A DNA stretch of 64,000 nt, taken from assembly GCF_947492455.1 (NCBI RefSeq), contig NZ_CANLNB010000004.1, forward strand, positions 1-64,000, read 5' to 3'. The translations under genes and the position numbers were made by a program. The notes under the pieces are model-generated. The model did no database searches. It was given only the letters and a program-made list of their open reading frames with translations, and was not told the DNA's origin. Shown piece by piece: positions 41,436-52,273 of the stretch. Source of the stretch: an uncultured Aliiroseovarius sp. Its GTDB lineage: Bacteria; Pseudomonadota; Alphaproteobacteria; Rhodobacterales; Rhodobacteraceae. The stretch's first letter is position 1; each line of letters starts with the position of its first letter.

Positions 41436-42380
41436 TTAGTCTGCCTTGGAGGCATTTGCAATTGGGGCTTGCCCTTGCGTGAGTTTCCACCAGATCGCAA
41501 AGGCGATCAGAACCAGCACGGTTTGCAGCATCATCGAGGCCGACGTGGTCCAACCTTTCAGATCAACTTCGGCCACGAAAAGGGAAAAACCATCCAAACT
41601 TCCCTTATTGCCCATCAGTACCATCGACATGTTGTTGCCAAAGTGCAGCCCGGCGGCGGCTCCGATATTGCCCGTGCGAATGGTGACGAAGCTAAGGACA
41701 ATGCCGACGACGCTTGTGTGGATGACATAAAACACCGCGTTGATGCCCCATGTGCTGGGGTCTGCGTGCAAAAGCCCGAAGGCGACCGAGGGCAGGATCG
41801 CCCAGATCCAGACCGACTGAAACCGGGCGCGGAGTTGTTGCAGCATGTAGCCGCGAAAGACCAGTTCCTCGGCGAAAATCTGGATGAAGATCAGAATCAG
41901 GGCTGGAACAAGAACCAGCATCCATTCGTCCGTGGGCAGGTTGCGCTCAAGCTGGGTTTGATCTTGGGGCGCGACGAAGAGCGGCTCGACCGTTTGCAGC
42001 AGGCCAGCGGCAAGGGCGACTCCAAGTGCGATCAGGATGCCAATGCGGAATTGTCGCCAGAGGACGTGTTTCTGCGGGCCGAAGAGGGTCCAGTAGCTGC
42101 GTTTGTGTAGGAACCGCACGACCAGCCACAGACCAAGGTGATAGCCCAGGAAGGTTAGAAAGAAGATCGCGGTATGGGTAGCGGTTGCCCCCTCCAGGAT
42201 GGTGGCGGGATCTTTGTCAATCAGCCACGCGCCGCCCATGAAGATCGCAAAGGTGGCGGCGAAGAACACCACATGGATCAGGATGAACCCAAGGACCGAG
42301 CGCCAGATTTGGCAGGTGGGCGCGGCGGCGGACCAGAAAGAAAACTGGGGGGCGGGGGTCACGGGACGGCTCCTGTACAC
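41436..42380 (-). CDS. CPBP-family intramembrane glutamic protease
   Basis: 314 residues with about eight membrane helices. The Abi/CPBP catalytic motifs are present: EELVFRGYMLQQLRAR (Glu-Glu-x3-Arg) near residue 168, the FGLLHAD block and LHFGNN later. This is the same fold as Rce1. In bacteria such proteases act in bacteriocin immunity, anti-sigma cleavage or unknown tasks. It precedes accD in the same direction and may share its transcript. The substrate cannot be deduced. Confidence 0.88.
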   Translation of the reverse strand: MYRSRPVTPAPQFSFWSAAAPTCQIWRSVLGFILIHVVFFAATFAIFMGGAWLIDKDPATILEGATATHTAIFFLTFLGYHLGLWLVVRFLHKRSYWTLFGPQKHVLWRQFRIGILIALGVALAAGLLQTVEPLFVAPQDQTQLERNLPTDEWMLVLVPALILIFIQIFAEELVFRGYMLQQLRARFQSVWIWAILPSVAFGLLHADPSTWGINAVFYVIHTSVVGIVLSFVTIRTGNIGAAAGLHFGNNMSMVLMGNKGSLDGFSLFVAEVDLKGWTTSASMMLQTVLVLIAFAIWWKLTQGQAPIANASKAD

Positions 42381-42556
42381 ATCAACTGGATAGTCCCTGC
42401 AAATGTGTCGTGGATCGCCGAAAAGGACAATCAGGTTTTCCCTGACTTGCGTTCTGCTGCGCAGGCTTGCTATCCGATTCGGGCTGAAGCGGGAATTCTG
42501 CAGGATTGGGTGTGCGCGTGTTAAGTGGTGGAAATACCGGAAATATCAGGGGGCAA

Positions 42557-43228
42557 ATGCGCTGGGTGGCAGGAGCTGTCCTAATGGCTTTGCTGGCTGG
42601 GTGCTTCGGCGGTGCGTCGTCGAATGACGTACGCAATAGTCCGCTGTTTTCGAAACAGGCCCCGTCTGCGTCGCGCGATCTGGTTCGGAAGCGGACGGTC
42701 ATGTCCGGGGCGGTGACCATCGCCGCGCCCAAAGGATATTGCGTCGATGTCAGTTCGCTGCGGGATCAGGCGTCAGGGGCGTTTGTCCCGCTTGGCGCCT
42801 GTGCGGCCCTGACGCGCAATGCCGCCGATCCCAGCCCTAGGACCCCTGCCTTTCTGGTGGCCAGTGTCTCGGCCCAGCCCGCAGGTGCGGTGACTGCAAA
42901 GGGTGATCCCGACGCGCAGATGGCGCAGGCGCGGCGTTTTTTGGAAAGCACTACTGGCCGTGCCGCCCTCAGCCGTTCCGGCGATGCTGACACTGTGACT
43001 GTCTTGGACCTGAAGGCCGCGTCGGGCGTGGTGAAAGTGCTGACGCGCGACAGCTCGGGCAATCGTCCGCAATCCCTGTCGGATACGACATGGCGTGCGT
43101 TCCTGCCGGTCGGTGACAAACTTGTCGTCGCCAGCGTCACGGGGTTCACAGAGCATCCGTTGAGCCCGCGCAATGGTCTGTCGCAGTTGAATAAATTCAT
43201 CGTGGCGATCGAAAAGGCCAACCCCTGA
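42557..43228 (+). CDS. Putative lipoprotein of unknown function
   Basis: 223 residues from the ATG at 42557 with AGGGGG in front. The signal MRWVAGAVLMALLAGC ends in the lipobox LLAGC, and Gly follows the cysteine, so outer-membrane sorting is plausible. The mature part has MSGAVTIAAPKGYCVDVSSL, a Cys-containing beta domain with VPLGACAALTRNA, and ends in a region like a photosystem-type or serine-rich stress domain, which I cannot name. It is alone in its direction, with a free 120-bp gap on its right. The family seems frequent in Roseobacter relatives, as I recall. Confidence 0.65.
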   Translation: MRWVAGAVLMALLAGCFGGASSNDVRNSPLFSKQAPSASRDLVRKRTVMSGAVTIAAPKGYCVDVSSLRDQASGAFVPLGACAALTRNAADPSPRTPAFLVASVSAQPAGAVTAKGDPDAQMAQARRFLESTTGRAALSRSGDADTVTVLDLKAASGVVKVLTRDSSGNRPQSLSDTTWRAFLPVGDKLVVASVTGFTEHPLSPRNGLSQLNKFIVAIEKANP

Positions 43229-43348
43229 AACCGTGCTGACAATGGTGGCGCAGTGTCCACTTTTCACAAATTGCGAAATTAACGATTATCTGATTAAGTG
43301 CGGCCATCCTGACACCTGATCACCACCAGAACGGGCAGACACACAAAT

Positions 43349-44122
43349 ATGCAAAGCTGGATTACCTCGCTTTCGGATCGCTTGGCTGACCGCCGGGCCC
43401 TGCGCCGATGGGCGCGCGCTGCGCGCGATGCGGGGGCTATCGACAAGCCCTCGCTGCGGCAGGCACGCGTGCGGGCGCGGCAGTTGCGGCAGCAGCTGGA
43501 TCAGGTGCTGTTCACCGCTGACAGCCGCTTGGCGCTGCCGGCTCTGGGTTCGAATACATTCCAAAAGCCGTTGCATTCCGACTGGGCCCACCGGCCCGAG
43601 GCATGGCGCGGCCCGCTTGAGCTGTCCGGCGTGGCCTCCGTCCGCAACGCGACGCAGTTCGGGGACGAGGTGAAGCTGTTCCACGACTGTCCTCTGGCCG
43701 AGGTTGCCGTCCGCCAAGTGCGCAACACGCGCGAAGCGGACCTTGCGCCGTTTGGCGTCGCGCTTGAGGTCTTTGGCTTCGAAGGCTCGTTCCTGTCCTT
43801 CGCGGTCGAGCTGCCCGAGGGTGCAACCGACGGCCTGCACCGGAATCACATCGTGCGTCTAACCGTATCCGCCGAGGCCGAGCGCCCCATCGATGTCTTC
43901 GCGCGTCTGAACATCCTGCACGGCCCGAACCACGAACAACTGCCTGACAAGCAAACCCTTGGGAATGGCGGCGCGCAGTTTGAATTCGACCTCGCCTATT
44001 CCAACATGAATGAAAAGCGGGTGCAGAAGATGTGGGTCGATCTGGTATTTGGTGATCCCGCTATGAACCAAATCACGCTGCGCGATCTGACGCTGTACCG
44101 TTACCCCCGTGCCGAGATCTAA
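43349..44122 (+). CDS. DUF6478 protein
   Basis: 257 residues. An Arg-rich helical N-terminus (DRRALRRWARAARDAGAI, RQARVRARQLRQQLDQVL) comes first. A beta-rich domain of about 150 residues follows with FGVALEVFGFEGSFLSFAVE, DVFARLNILHGPNHEQL and LRDLTLYRYPRAEI. No signal peptide is visible. This agrees with DUF6478, a family of Rhodobacteraceae whose function is unknown. It stands 24 bp before a small gene and then DUF523 in one transcription direction. Confidence 0.75.
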   Translation: MQSWITSLSDRLADRRALRRWARAARDAGAIDKPSLRQARVRARQLRQQLDQVLFTADSRLALPALGSNTFQKPLHSDWAHRPEAWRGPLELSGVASVRNATQFGDEVKLFHDCPLAEVAVRQVRNTREADLAPFGVALEVFGFEGSFLSFAVELPEGATDGLHRNHIVRLTVSAEAERPIDVFARLNILHGPNHEQLPDKQTLGNGGAQFEFDLAYSNMNEKRVQKMWVDLVFGDPAMNQITLRDLTLYRYPRAEI

Positions 44123-44146
44123 GGACATCGCCAAGAAGGAGCACTC

Positions 44147-44527
44147 ATGGCCAACATGACGCTTGAAAAAGCCCGCATTCACGCCGGCATCTGGGAAGGT
44201 GTCCTGACCGCGCCCGTCGATGCCGCGCCCGCGATTCAGGTGATGCATCACGCGCAAGAGGTTTCGGGGGTTGAGGTAGCCACACTGGACGGCCAGTCCG
44301 GTCAGTTCAGTGTCCGCGTCCCGATCCCGGCAGCGCTGTTGGCTGACGGCATTCAGACCTTCGTCATTCAGGATAAAGCGACCGGGCAGACGCTGGACAG
44401 CTTCGTGATTGTCACGGGCGAGCCGCTTCAGGCAGACATCCGGGCTGAGATGGACCTGCTGCGCTCCGAGCTCGACATGCTGAAGCGCGCCTTCCGTCGG
44501 CATTGTCAGGACGGCGACGAAGGATGA
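44147..44527 (+). CDS. Small conserved hypothetical protein
   Basis: 126 residues, soluble. The first 90 are beta-rich (IHAGIWEGVLTAPVD, VATLDGQSGQFSVRVPIPAA, IQTFVIQDKATG), and the last 35 form a charged helix (ADIRAEMDLLRSELDMLKRA) that could be a coiled coil and a dimer contact. AAGGAG precedes the ATG. It lies between DUF6478 and DUF523 and overlaps the latter by ATGA. I do not recognise a function; the tight link suggests that it works with the DUF6478 protein. Confidence 0.7.
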   Translation: MANMTLEKARIHAGIWEGVLTAPVDAAPAIQVMHHAQEVSGVEVATLDGQSGQFSVRVPIPAALLADGIQTFVIQDKATGQTLDSFVIVTGEPLQADIRAEMDLLRSELDMLKRAFRRHCQDGDEG

Positions 44528-45009
44528 CCGCGATCCTCGTCAGTGCGTGTCTGCTGGGGCAGAAAGTGCGCTATGACGGGGCGGCGAAAACGCTGGCAGA
44601 TGCGCGGTTAAGCCGTTGGGCGCAGAAAGGGTGGTTGCATCCGATTTGTCCCGAGCTTCTGGGCGGTCTGCCCGTCCCACGCTTGCCGGCTGAGATAGAA
44701 CCGGGCCATGATGGCGCGTCGGTTCTATCGGGGCAGGGGCGTATTCTGGACTTGCACGGCGGCGATGTGACAGAGGCGTTTCTGTTGGGGGCTAAGCTTG
44801 CCGTGGACCATGCGCAAAAGCATGGCTGCAAATATGCTCTGTTGACCGAAGCCAGTCCGTCTTGTGGCACAGATATGATCTATAGCGGCCATCATGACAG
44901 TGTGCGGCGCGCCGGAATGGGTGTGGTGACCGCAGCGTTGATACAGGCTGGGGTACAGGTGTTTTCGTCCGAGCGGATCGAGGAATTGGCATCCCTGATT
45001 GATACCTAG
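44524..45009 (+). CDS. DUF523 protein
   Basis: 161 residues. Conserved blocks of DUF523 are clear: ILVSACLLGQKVRYDG, CPELLGGLPVPRLPAEI and ALLTEASPSCGTDMIYSGHH. The cysteines in SACLLG, HPICPE and SPSCG are likely functional, perhaps for metal or an Fe-S cluster. The family is widespread and without a proven role. The ATG overlaps the stop of the previous gene (ATGA). Confidence 0.85.
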   Translation: MTAILVSACLLGQKVRYDGAAKTLADARLSRWAQKGWLHPICPELLGGLPVPRLPAEIEPGHDGASVLSGQGRILDLHGGDVTEAFLLGAKLAVDHAQKHGCKYALLTEASPSCGTDMIYSGHHDSVRRAGMGVVTAALIQAGVQVFSSERIEELASLIDT

Positions 45010-45039
45010 GGCAACTAGGTTACGCAGCGTTTCAGGTGA

Positions 45040-47121
<2,082 letters not shown>

Positions 47122-47146
47122 CAGCTGGGGCCTGAATGAGGGCCCT

Positions 47147-48067
47147 ATGCTATTCCTATCGATCTTCTTGGGACTTCTGCCCAGCTTCCTTCTGATTGGG
47201 CTGGGCGGGCTGGTGCGTGGGCGCCTGTCGGATAACGCGTGGCAGGGGCTGGATCGCCTGAATTTCGAGATCCTGTTCCCCGCCCTTTTGTTCGTCGCCG
47301 CCGCCAGCCGCCCAATCGAGATTGCACAGGTCATCACCATGGCCCCGGTGGTCTGGGCCATTCTGGGCATGGGGCTGGCGCTGGGCTGGCTGACCCGCCG
47401 CATTGGGCCGAATCGTTTTCTGGATTTCGCGGGCGCGTGGCAGGTCACGTGGCGCTTCAATACCGCGCTGGGTCTGGTCGCTGTGGGGCTATTGCAGCAA
47501 GGCGGGCTGGGCGAAATGGCCGTGGCCGTTGGTATGGGCGTGCCCGTTGCAAACCTATTTGCGGTCAGCGCCTTGTCCCGTGGCGGCGCGATGGGGCTGA
47601 AACAGACGCTTCTGAAGATCGCGCTGAACCCCTTCCTGTTGGCCAGCCTGTCCGGTCTGTGCGTCGGGCTTCTGAAAATCCAAATCCCGCAGCCGATTAT
47701 GGCACCGCTGGATCTGCTGGCAAAAGCCGCCATTCCGATCGCGCTGTTGTCCATCGGGGCCACGATGGAGTGGAAGGCCTTGGCGCGGTTGAACCGGTTC
47801 AGCGCGGCGATCTCGGGCATCAAACTGGTGGCCCTGCCGGCCTTCGCGCTGGCTTGTGGCGTTATCCTGGGGCTGTCGCCGGGTGTGGCCTCGGTCCTTG
47901 TGGTGTTTGCGGCGCTGCCTACGGCGTCCGCTGCGCATGTGCTTGCGTCCGCATTTGGGGCAGATCGCCGCCTTGTGGCCACATTGATTGCACAAACGAC
48001 CCTGCTGTCCGCCCTCAGCCTACCGCTTTGGATGGCAATCGCAGAGGTTGTGTTTACCTTACGTTAG
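47147..48067 (+). CDS. AEC-family (auxin efflux carrier-like) transporter
   Basis: 306 residues from the ATG at 47147, with GAGGG upstream, and ten membrane helices in two sets of five. LNFEILFPALLFVAAASRPI and the later IPIALLSIGATMEWK and ASVLVVFAALPTASAAHVLA are AEC/BART blocks. Bacterial members carry malate, malonate or other small acids. It follows fadH by 25 bp in the same direction, so a link with acyl or organic-acid metabolism is possible but unproven. Confidence 0.85.
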   Translation: MLFLSIFLGLLPSFLLIGLGGLVRGRLSDNAWQGLDRLNFEILFPALLFVAAASRPIEIAQVITMAPVVWAILGMGLALGWLTRRIGPNRFLDFAGAWQVTWRFNTALGLVAVGLLQQGGLGEMAVAVGMGVPVANLFAVSALSRGGAMGLKQTLLKIALNPFLLASLSGLCVGLLKIQIPQPIMAPLDLLAKAAIPIALLSIGATMEWKALARLNRFSAAISGIKLVALPAFALACGVILGLSPGVASVLVVFAALPTASAAHVLASAFGADRRLVATLIAQTTLLSALSLPLWMAIAEVVFTLR

Positions 48068-48302
48068 GGTGGGCGCATGCCCGCGTGCTTCTTCTTTAGT
48101 TGAGGTTTGGCAGCTTTCACCAGCAAGCCCATCAGTCCGTGCAGCCTGAGGTTGTGATCGGATTGGGGTCGATAAAATTGTCTCGTTTCCAATTCGTAAA
48201 CATAAACCGAATTACCCCTGTAATGTCGGCAGGTCTTCACAGTCTTGCCCCAATTTGTGGCGATACAAATATGGCTGCGAGAATTTTTTTAGAGAGTGAG
48301 TG

Positions 48303-49208
48303 ATGGATCGATTGACCGAAATGGAGGCATTCGCAACTGTCGTGGATCAAGGGGGATTCACAGATGCCGCCAAGAAGATGGGGATCTCGAAGTCTGCTGT
48401 ATCAAAGCATGTGTCCAGTCTTGAAGCGCGTTTGGGTGCGCGGCTTCTGAACCGAACGACACGGCGCGTCAGCCCGACCGAGATTGGACTTGCCTATTAC
48501 GACCGCGCGCGGCGCGTTTTGAATGATGCAGGCGAGGCGGATGCCTTGGTCACGTCGATGCAGTCGGCCCCTGCGGGGATGCTGCGGATTTCGGTCGCGA
48601 CAGATTTCGGCGTCAACCACCTGAGCCCAGTTCTGGGCGAGTTCCTGAAGGATTTTCCAGACGTCACCGTGAACATGGAATTGGCGAACCGCTATGTCGA
48701 GCTGATCTCGGAAGGGTTCGACATGGCGATCCGCGTGGGCGAGTTGGAAGACAGTTCGCTGCGGGCGCGTAAGATCGCCGAAACGACGCGGAAGATGGTC
48801 GGAAGCCCCGCCTATTTCGAGCGCTACGGACGTCCCCAACGTATTGACGATCTGAACAATCACAAGCTTCTGCACTATTCCAGCCAAAGCTCGGGCAATA
48901 TGTGGAAGATCCCTGCCCCGTCGGGCGAGTTGCGGCAGGTGCGCTCGGCCGGGTGGCTCAGCGTGAATGACGGGCAGTCGCTGTTGAACGCGGCGATCTC
49001 GGGTCTGGGCATCGCCTATCTGCCCAGCTTCCTTTACGCCGACGCGTTAGAGCAGGGTTTGGTGGAAGAGGCCATTCCAGAACTGCCCGCCGACATTCAG
49101 GGGATTTACGCGGTGTACCCCCCGGGTCGTTTCACGCAGCCCAAAGTGCGCGCGTTCATTGATTTTCTGGTGCAAGCCTTTGCAAACAAAGGGCCAGACA
49201 TCTGGTAA
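48303..49208 (+). CDS. LysR-family transcriptional regulator
   Basis: 301 residues. An N-terminal winged HTH (RLTEMEAFATVVDQGGFTDA, KKMGISKSAVSKHVSSLEAR, RRVSPTEIGLAYYDRAR) is followed by a substrate-binding domain of the CrgA/DsdA-like group (VATDFGVNHLSPVLGEFLKD, FDMAIRVGELEDSSLRAR). These regulators often control a divergently placed gene, but here only same-strand genes lie upstream, so the target may be distant or the AEC gene. The region before it, 48068-48302, is AT-rich and likely holds its promoter. GAGAGTGAG precedes the ATG. Confidence 0.9.
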   Translation: MDRLTEMEAFATVVDQGGFTDAAKKMGISKSAVSKHVSSLEARLGARLLNRTTRRVSPTEIGLAYYDRARRVLNDAGEADALVTSMQSAPAGMLRISVATDFGVNHLSPVLGEFLKDFPDVTVNMELANRYVELISEGFDMAIRVGELEDSSLRARKIAETTRKMVGSPAYFERYGRPQRIDDLNNHKLLHYSSQSSGNMWKIPAPSGELRQVRSAGWLSVNDGQSLLNAAISGLGIAYLPSFLYADALEQGLVEEAIPELPADIQGIYAVYPPGRFTQPKVRAFIDFLVQAFANKGPDIW

Positions 49209-49270
49209 AGGCAGAGCAGTAAAAGCGAAGAGCATCTGCGGCGGGCTGGTCCCGCCGCTTTTTGTATGCG

Positions 49271-50194
49271 CTAGTTGGTGTTCAGAAGCACCGCTTCCAC
49301 ACGACGGTTCAACTCGCGCCCTTCGGCGGTGGCATTCCCTGTCAAGGGGGACAGATAGCCCACGCCGTCAGCAGACAGTTGGCCCGCATCCACACCATAG
49401 CCGGTGATCAGACGCTCCATTACCGACGTCGCACGTTTGCGGGACAGAGCGACATTGCCGTCCAGACTGCCCTCGGCATCCGTATGCCCGACCAGAACCA
49501 CCCGTCGGGCTGGGTCTGCGCTAAGATACGCGGCCAGTTCGGACAGGGCGGGTACGTCGCCCTCGGCAAGTTGAGCGGATCCGGTGGCGAAGGACAGGCC
49601 GGACAGGACCACATGCCCAAGGGTCGACAGCTGAACATCCAGCGGGTCGCTGGGCTGGGGCGCAGCAATCGGCGCCGCCTCTGTCGTCGTCAGTACAGGC
49701 GCGCTGTCCTTCGAAGGCGTTACAAAGGTGAGCTCGAAAAACGCGTCCTGCGCGCTGTGGCTGACCAGAATTTGCGCAAAGCTGTCATCCTTGCGGGCGC
49801 TTAGGAAGTGATAATCCGCCAGATCAACGAACATGTCGGGGGACTGAAAATGCCCCACCTGAAAGCGGAAATCGAACCCGCCACAGGACACGGCTTGGCA
49901 TTGGTACAGGAAGTTATAGTCGTCCTGTAGCAACTGCTCGCGCAGGGCGGTCAGAATTTGATAGCTGCGCCCGGTCTGGCCGGGGACGCGCCACGCCTGC
50001 CTGTTCACATGGCCGGTCGCGGTGATGGCCGGAACCGCCGCGCCGTCGAAACGACTTGTGGCGATCTCGGCCTGACCGGTTTCCGAAACCTCGGCCTGCA
50101 GCCTGGCCCCCGCGGGTAGGTCGAGTGCCACGGCCCCGAAGGGCAGCGTGGCGACCACACAGGCAAGGGCAAGCAGGCGGCGGGGCAGGATCAT
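49271..50194 (-). CDS. OmpA-family envelope protein
   Basis: 307 residues. A Sec signal (LLALACVVATLPFGAVALDL, about 8-25) is followed by a beta-rich domain of about 150 residues with a Cys pair (CQAVSCGG) and a C-terminal OmpA/MotB peptidoglycan-binding domain: VLSGLSFATGSAQL, VLVGHTDAEGSLDGNVALS, RKRATSVMERLI and RELNRRVEAVL. It likely binds the wall non-covalently. It overlaps the AhpD-like gene by ATGA and is last in a four-gene minus-strand run. Confidence 0.88.
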   Translation of the reverse strand: MILPRRLLALACVVATLPFGAVALDLPAGARLQAEVSETGQAEIATSRFDGAAVPAITATGHVNRQAWRVPGQTGRSYQILTALREQLLQDDYNFLYQCQAVSCGGFDFRFQVGHFQSPDMFVDLADYHFLSARKDDSFAQILVSHSAQDAFFELTFVTPSKDSAPVLTTTEAAPIAAPQPSDPLDVQLSTLGHVVLSGLSFATGSAQLAEGDVPALSELAAYLSADPARRVVLVGHTDAEGSLDGNVALSRKRATSVMERLITGYGVDAGQLSADGVGYLSPLTGNATAEGRELNRRVEAVLLNTN

Positions 50195-50766
50195 CGGCTT
50201 TGGGCGTGGTATTCGTCGTTTGGTTTCATTCCGACGGCGGATGCCATGCGGTTGGACATCGAGAAGAACCCGACCGTCGCCGCAATGTCCCAGATATCCC
50301 GATCCGAGAATCCAACATCACGCAGCGCCTGACGATCGGCTTCCGAGGTTTCCGAGGACGCTTTGGTGATCTTTTCCGCGAAGGTCAGCATCGCGGTCTG
50401 ACGTTCATCCAGATCGGCCATGCGCCAGTTCATCACCATCGCCTCGCCCAGCATTGGATTGCCCGATAGCTGACGCACGGCGGCACCGTGAGCGACCTGA
50501 CAATACCAGCACCGATTGATCGAGCTGACGACCACCGCGATCATCTCGCGTTCCAGCTTGGACAGCCCGCTGTCGTCCAGCATCACCTCGTTATACATGT
50601 TCATGAAGGGGCGCAGCTTTGCCATATCGAAGGCATAGGCTTGCAGCACATTCGGGATCAGCCCCAGTTTTTCATCGCAGATGTCGAAGTATTTCTGGAT
50701 GTCTTCGGGCAGAGGGTCGACCATCGGCAGGTCAAGGGCGGTGACACCGTTTGTTTTGCGCGCCAT
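50191..50766 (-). CDS. AhpD-like peroxidase-related enzyme
   Basis: 191 residues of the carboxymuconolactone decarboxylase / peroxidase-related family. The redox motif is RCWYCQVAHGAAVRQLSG, CxxC with a His four residues on, and the block LSKLEREMIAVVVSSIN precedes it. Proteins of this kind may be disulfide reductases or have low peroxidase activity. The stop overlaps the OmpA-like gene. It lies 12 bp after the acetyltransferase gene in the same operon. Confidence 0.87.
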   Translation of the reverse strand: MARKTNGVTALDLPMVDPLPEDIQKYFDICDEKLGLIPNVLQAYAFDMAKLRPFMNMYNEVMLDDSGLSKLEREMIAVVVSSINRCWYCQVAHGAAVRQLSGNPMLGEAMVMNWRMADLDERQTAMLTFAEKITKASSETSEADRQALRDVGFSDRDIWDIAATVGFFSMSNRMASAVGMKPNDEYHAQSR

Positions 50767-50778
50767 GCTGTATCCTTC

Positions 50779-51510
50779 TTAGCGTTTCACACGGTAATGG
50801 TAGTGCCCAACCAGATGCATGCCAAGATTTGCATACAGCGGATTTGCAGCGTGGTTGCCTTGGGTCACGATCAGCGACAAGAATTCGGCGCCTTGATCTT
50901 CGGCCCACTTGGCGGCCTGTTTCAACAGATTCTGTCCAGTGCCCATGCGACGCAGCTTGGTGTCCACATGTAGGGCGTGCGCCATCGCAATGCCGTCATG
51001 GATGCCCACAAAGCCAACGCCTGCAGGCGTGTCATCGGTGCGCGCCAGAAGGGCGGTCTTGGGGCAATCCGCGCGCTCCATCACGGCGCGGCGGTGTTCA
51101 TGGATGCCGCCGGCTTCCCAGAGCTCGGTCATGATCGACAGCATGGGCCAGATCGCAAAGGCGGACACGGGCGGCAAAGGCTCGCGGGTCAGTTCGGCCA
51201 CGGGGATGACCCAGATGTTGACCGGATCCACGATCTCGTACCCGTGTTGCGCCAGCATCTCGTCCAGATGCTCGTCACCTGCGCGGATTTGGAACAGCGG
51301 ATCCATGCCCATGTCGCGCATCGCTTTTTCAGCGGCGGGCAGGTCGGCTTCGGTGGTCGGCCAGTTCTCGGTCGCGGCGGACACACGCTTGCCACCGCCC
51401 GCGCCATCACGCACCACCCACGCGCCGACGCGGTGCGTGGCGGCCGGGGGCCAGGTGGCTTCACAGACCTCGATCAGTTGTTCGGGGGTAGGAAGATGGG
51501 GCGTTGTCAT
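50779..51510 (-). CDS. GNAT-family N-acetyltransferase
   Basis: 243 residues. The GNAT core is in the C-terminal half: AGVGFVGIHDGIAMAHALHV, then the acetyl-CoA pyrophosphate site VDTKLRRMGTGQNLLKQAAK and the end LYANLGMHLVGHYHYRVK. The N-terminal half has ATHRVGAWVVRDGAGGGKRV and may select the substrate. It overlaps the CinA-like gene by ATGA. The substrate is unknown. Confidence 0.87.
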   Translation of the reverse strand: MTTPHLPTPEQLIEVCEATWPPAATHRVGAWVVRDGAGGGKRVSAATENWPTTEADLPAAEKAMRDMGMDPLFQIRAGDEHLDEMLAQHGYEIVDPVNIWVIPVAELTREPLPPVSAFAIWPMLSIMTELWEAGGIHEHRRAVMERADCPKTALLARTDDTPAGVGFVGIHDGIAMAHALHVDTKLRRMGTGQNLLKQAAKWAEDQGAEFLSLIVTQGNHAANPLYANLGMHLVGHYHYRVKR

Positions 51511-52235
51511 GTGGCCTCCTTGAACTGGTCTTGAAGCGAACGGGCGGCGTCCTTTATCAGGGCCGCATCCGTGCCGCGAATAACAATGTTGACGCCGAAC
51601 GCGCCGTTTTCGATGAACGGGTAGGATCCAAAGCTGAGCGTAGCATAGTTCTGCACAAGCTGCCCCAACGGACCCGCAATATCGCCTTCCCCTCGGTCGA
51701 TCCGCACGGTGCGTGACACCAAAGGCGCTCCGCCGGTCAGGCTGGGCAGAACGCTTTCGACCATCGCGTTGAAGACGGATGGGACGCCTGCCATCACATG
51801 CACGTTTTCCAGCGTAAATCCGGGCGCGATCGAGACAGGGTTGTCGATCAGCGTGGCCCGATCCGGGATGCGCGCCATGCGCTGGCGGGCTTCGTTAAAC
51901 TCGCGGCCGTTTTCGGCGTAATAGGCGGCCAGAAGATCACGGGCGTCGTCGCGAATGTCGATATGGTCGTCAAAGGCGCGGGCGATGCAATCGGCGGTGA
52001 TGTCGTCATGTGTCGGCCCGATGCCACCGGAGGTGAACACATGGTCATAGCCAGCGGACAGGGCTGTCACGGCGGTCACGATGGCGTCGGCGTCGTCGGA
52101 CACCACGCGCACCTCTTTCAGGTCGATACCGTGTTCGGTCAGGCGACCTGCAAGGTGATGCATATTCGCATCCCGCGTCCGGCCCGATAGAATCTCGTCT
52201 CCGATCACCAGCATTGCGGCAGAGGGGTTGGGCAT
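51507..52235 (-). CDS. CinA N-terminal / molybdopterin-binding-like protein
   Basis: 242 residues with the MoCF_biosynth domain: AAMLVIGDEILSGRTRDANM, FTSGGIGPTHDDITADCIA and later VMAGVPSVFNAMVESVLP. It lacks the C-terminal amidohydrolase domain of full CinA, so it is the short form common in alphaproteobacteria, which in some bacteria handles damaged NAD or FAD pyrophosphates. True molybdenum cofactor genes are absent here. It is the first gene of the run to 49271 and is divergent from sfsA by 38 bp. Confidence 0.88.
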   Translation of the reverse strand: MPNPSAAMLVIGDEILSGRTRDANMHHLAGRLTEHGIDLKEVRVVSDDADAIVTAVTALSAGYDHVFTSGGIGPTHDDITADCIARAFDDHIDIRDDARDLLAAYYAENGREFNEARQRMARIPDRATLIDNPVSIAPGFTLENVHVMAGVPSVFNAMVESVLPSLTGGAPLVSRTVRIDRGEGDIAGPLGQLVQNYATLSFGSYPFIENGAFGVNIVIRGTDAALIKDAARSLQDQFKEAT

Positions 52236-52273
52236 CGCTTGTTCCTTTCCTGTTTCCGGTATAGGCCCGAGGT

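Noticed and set aside
51507-52235. Molybdenum cofactor biosynthesis gene (MoaB/MogA)
   Set aside because: The domain is shared, but the longer form with the CinA-type C-terminal segment and the lack of other moa/moe genes favour the short CinA-like family.
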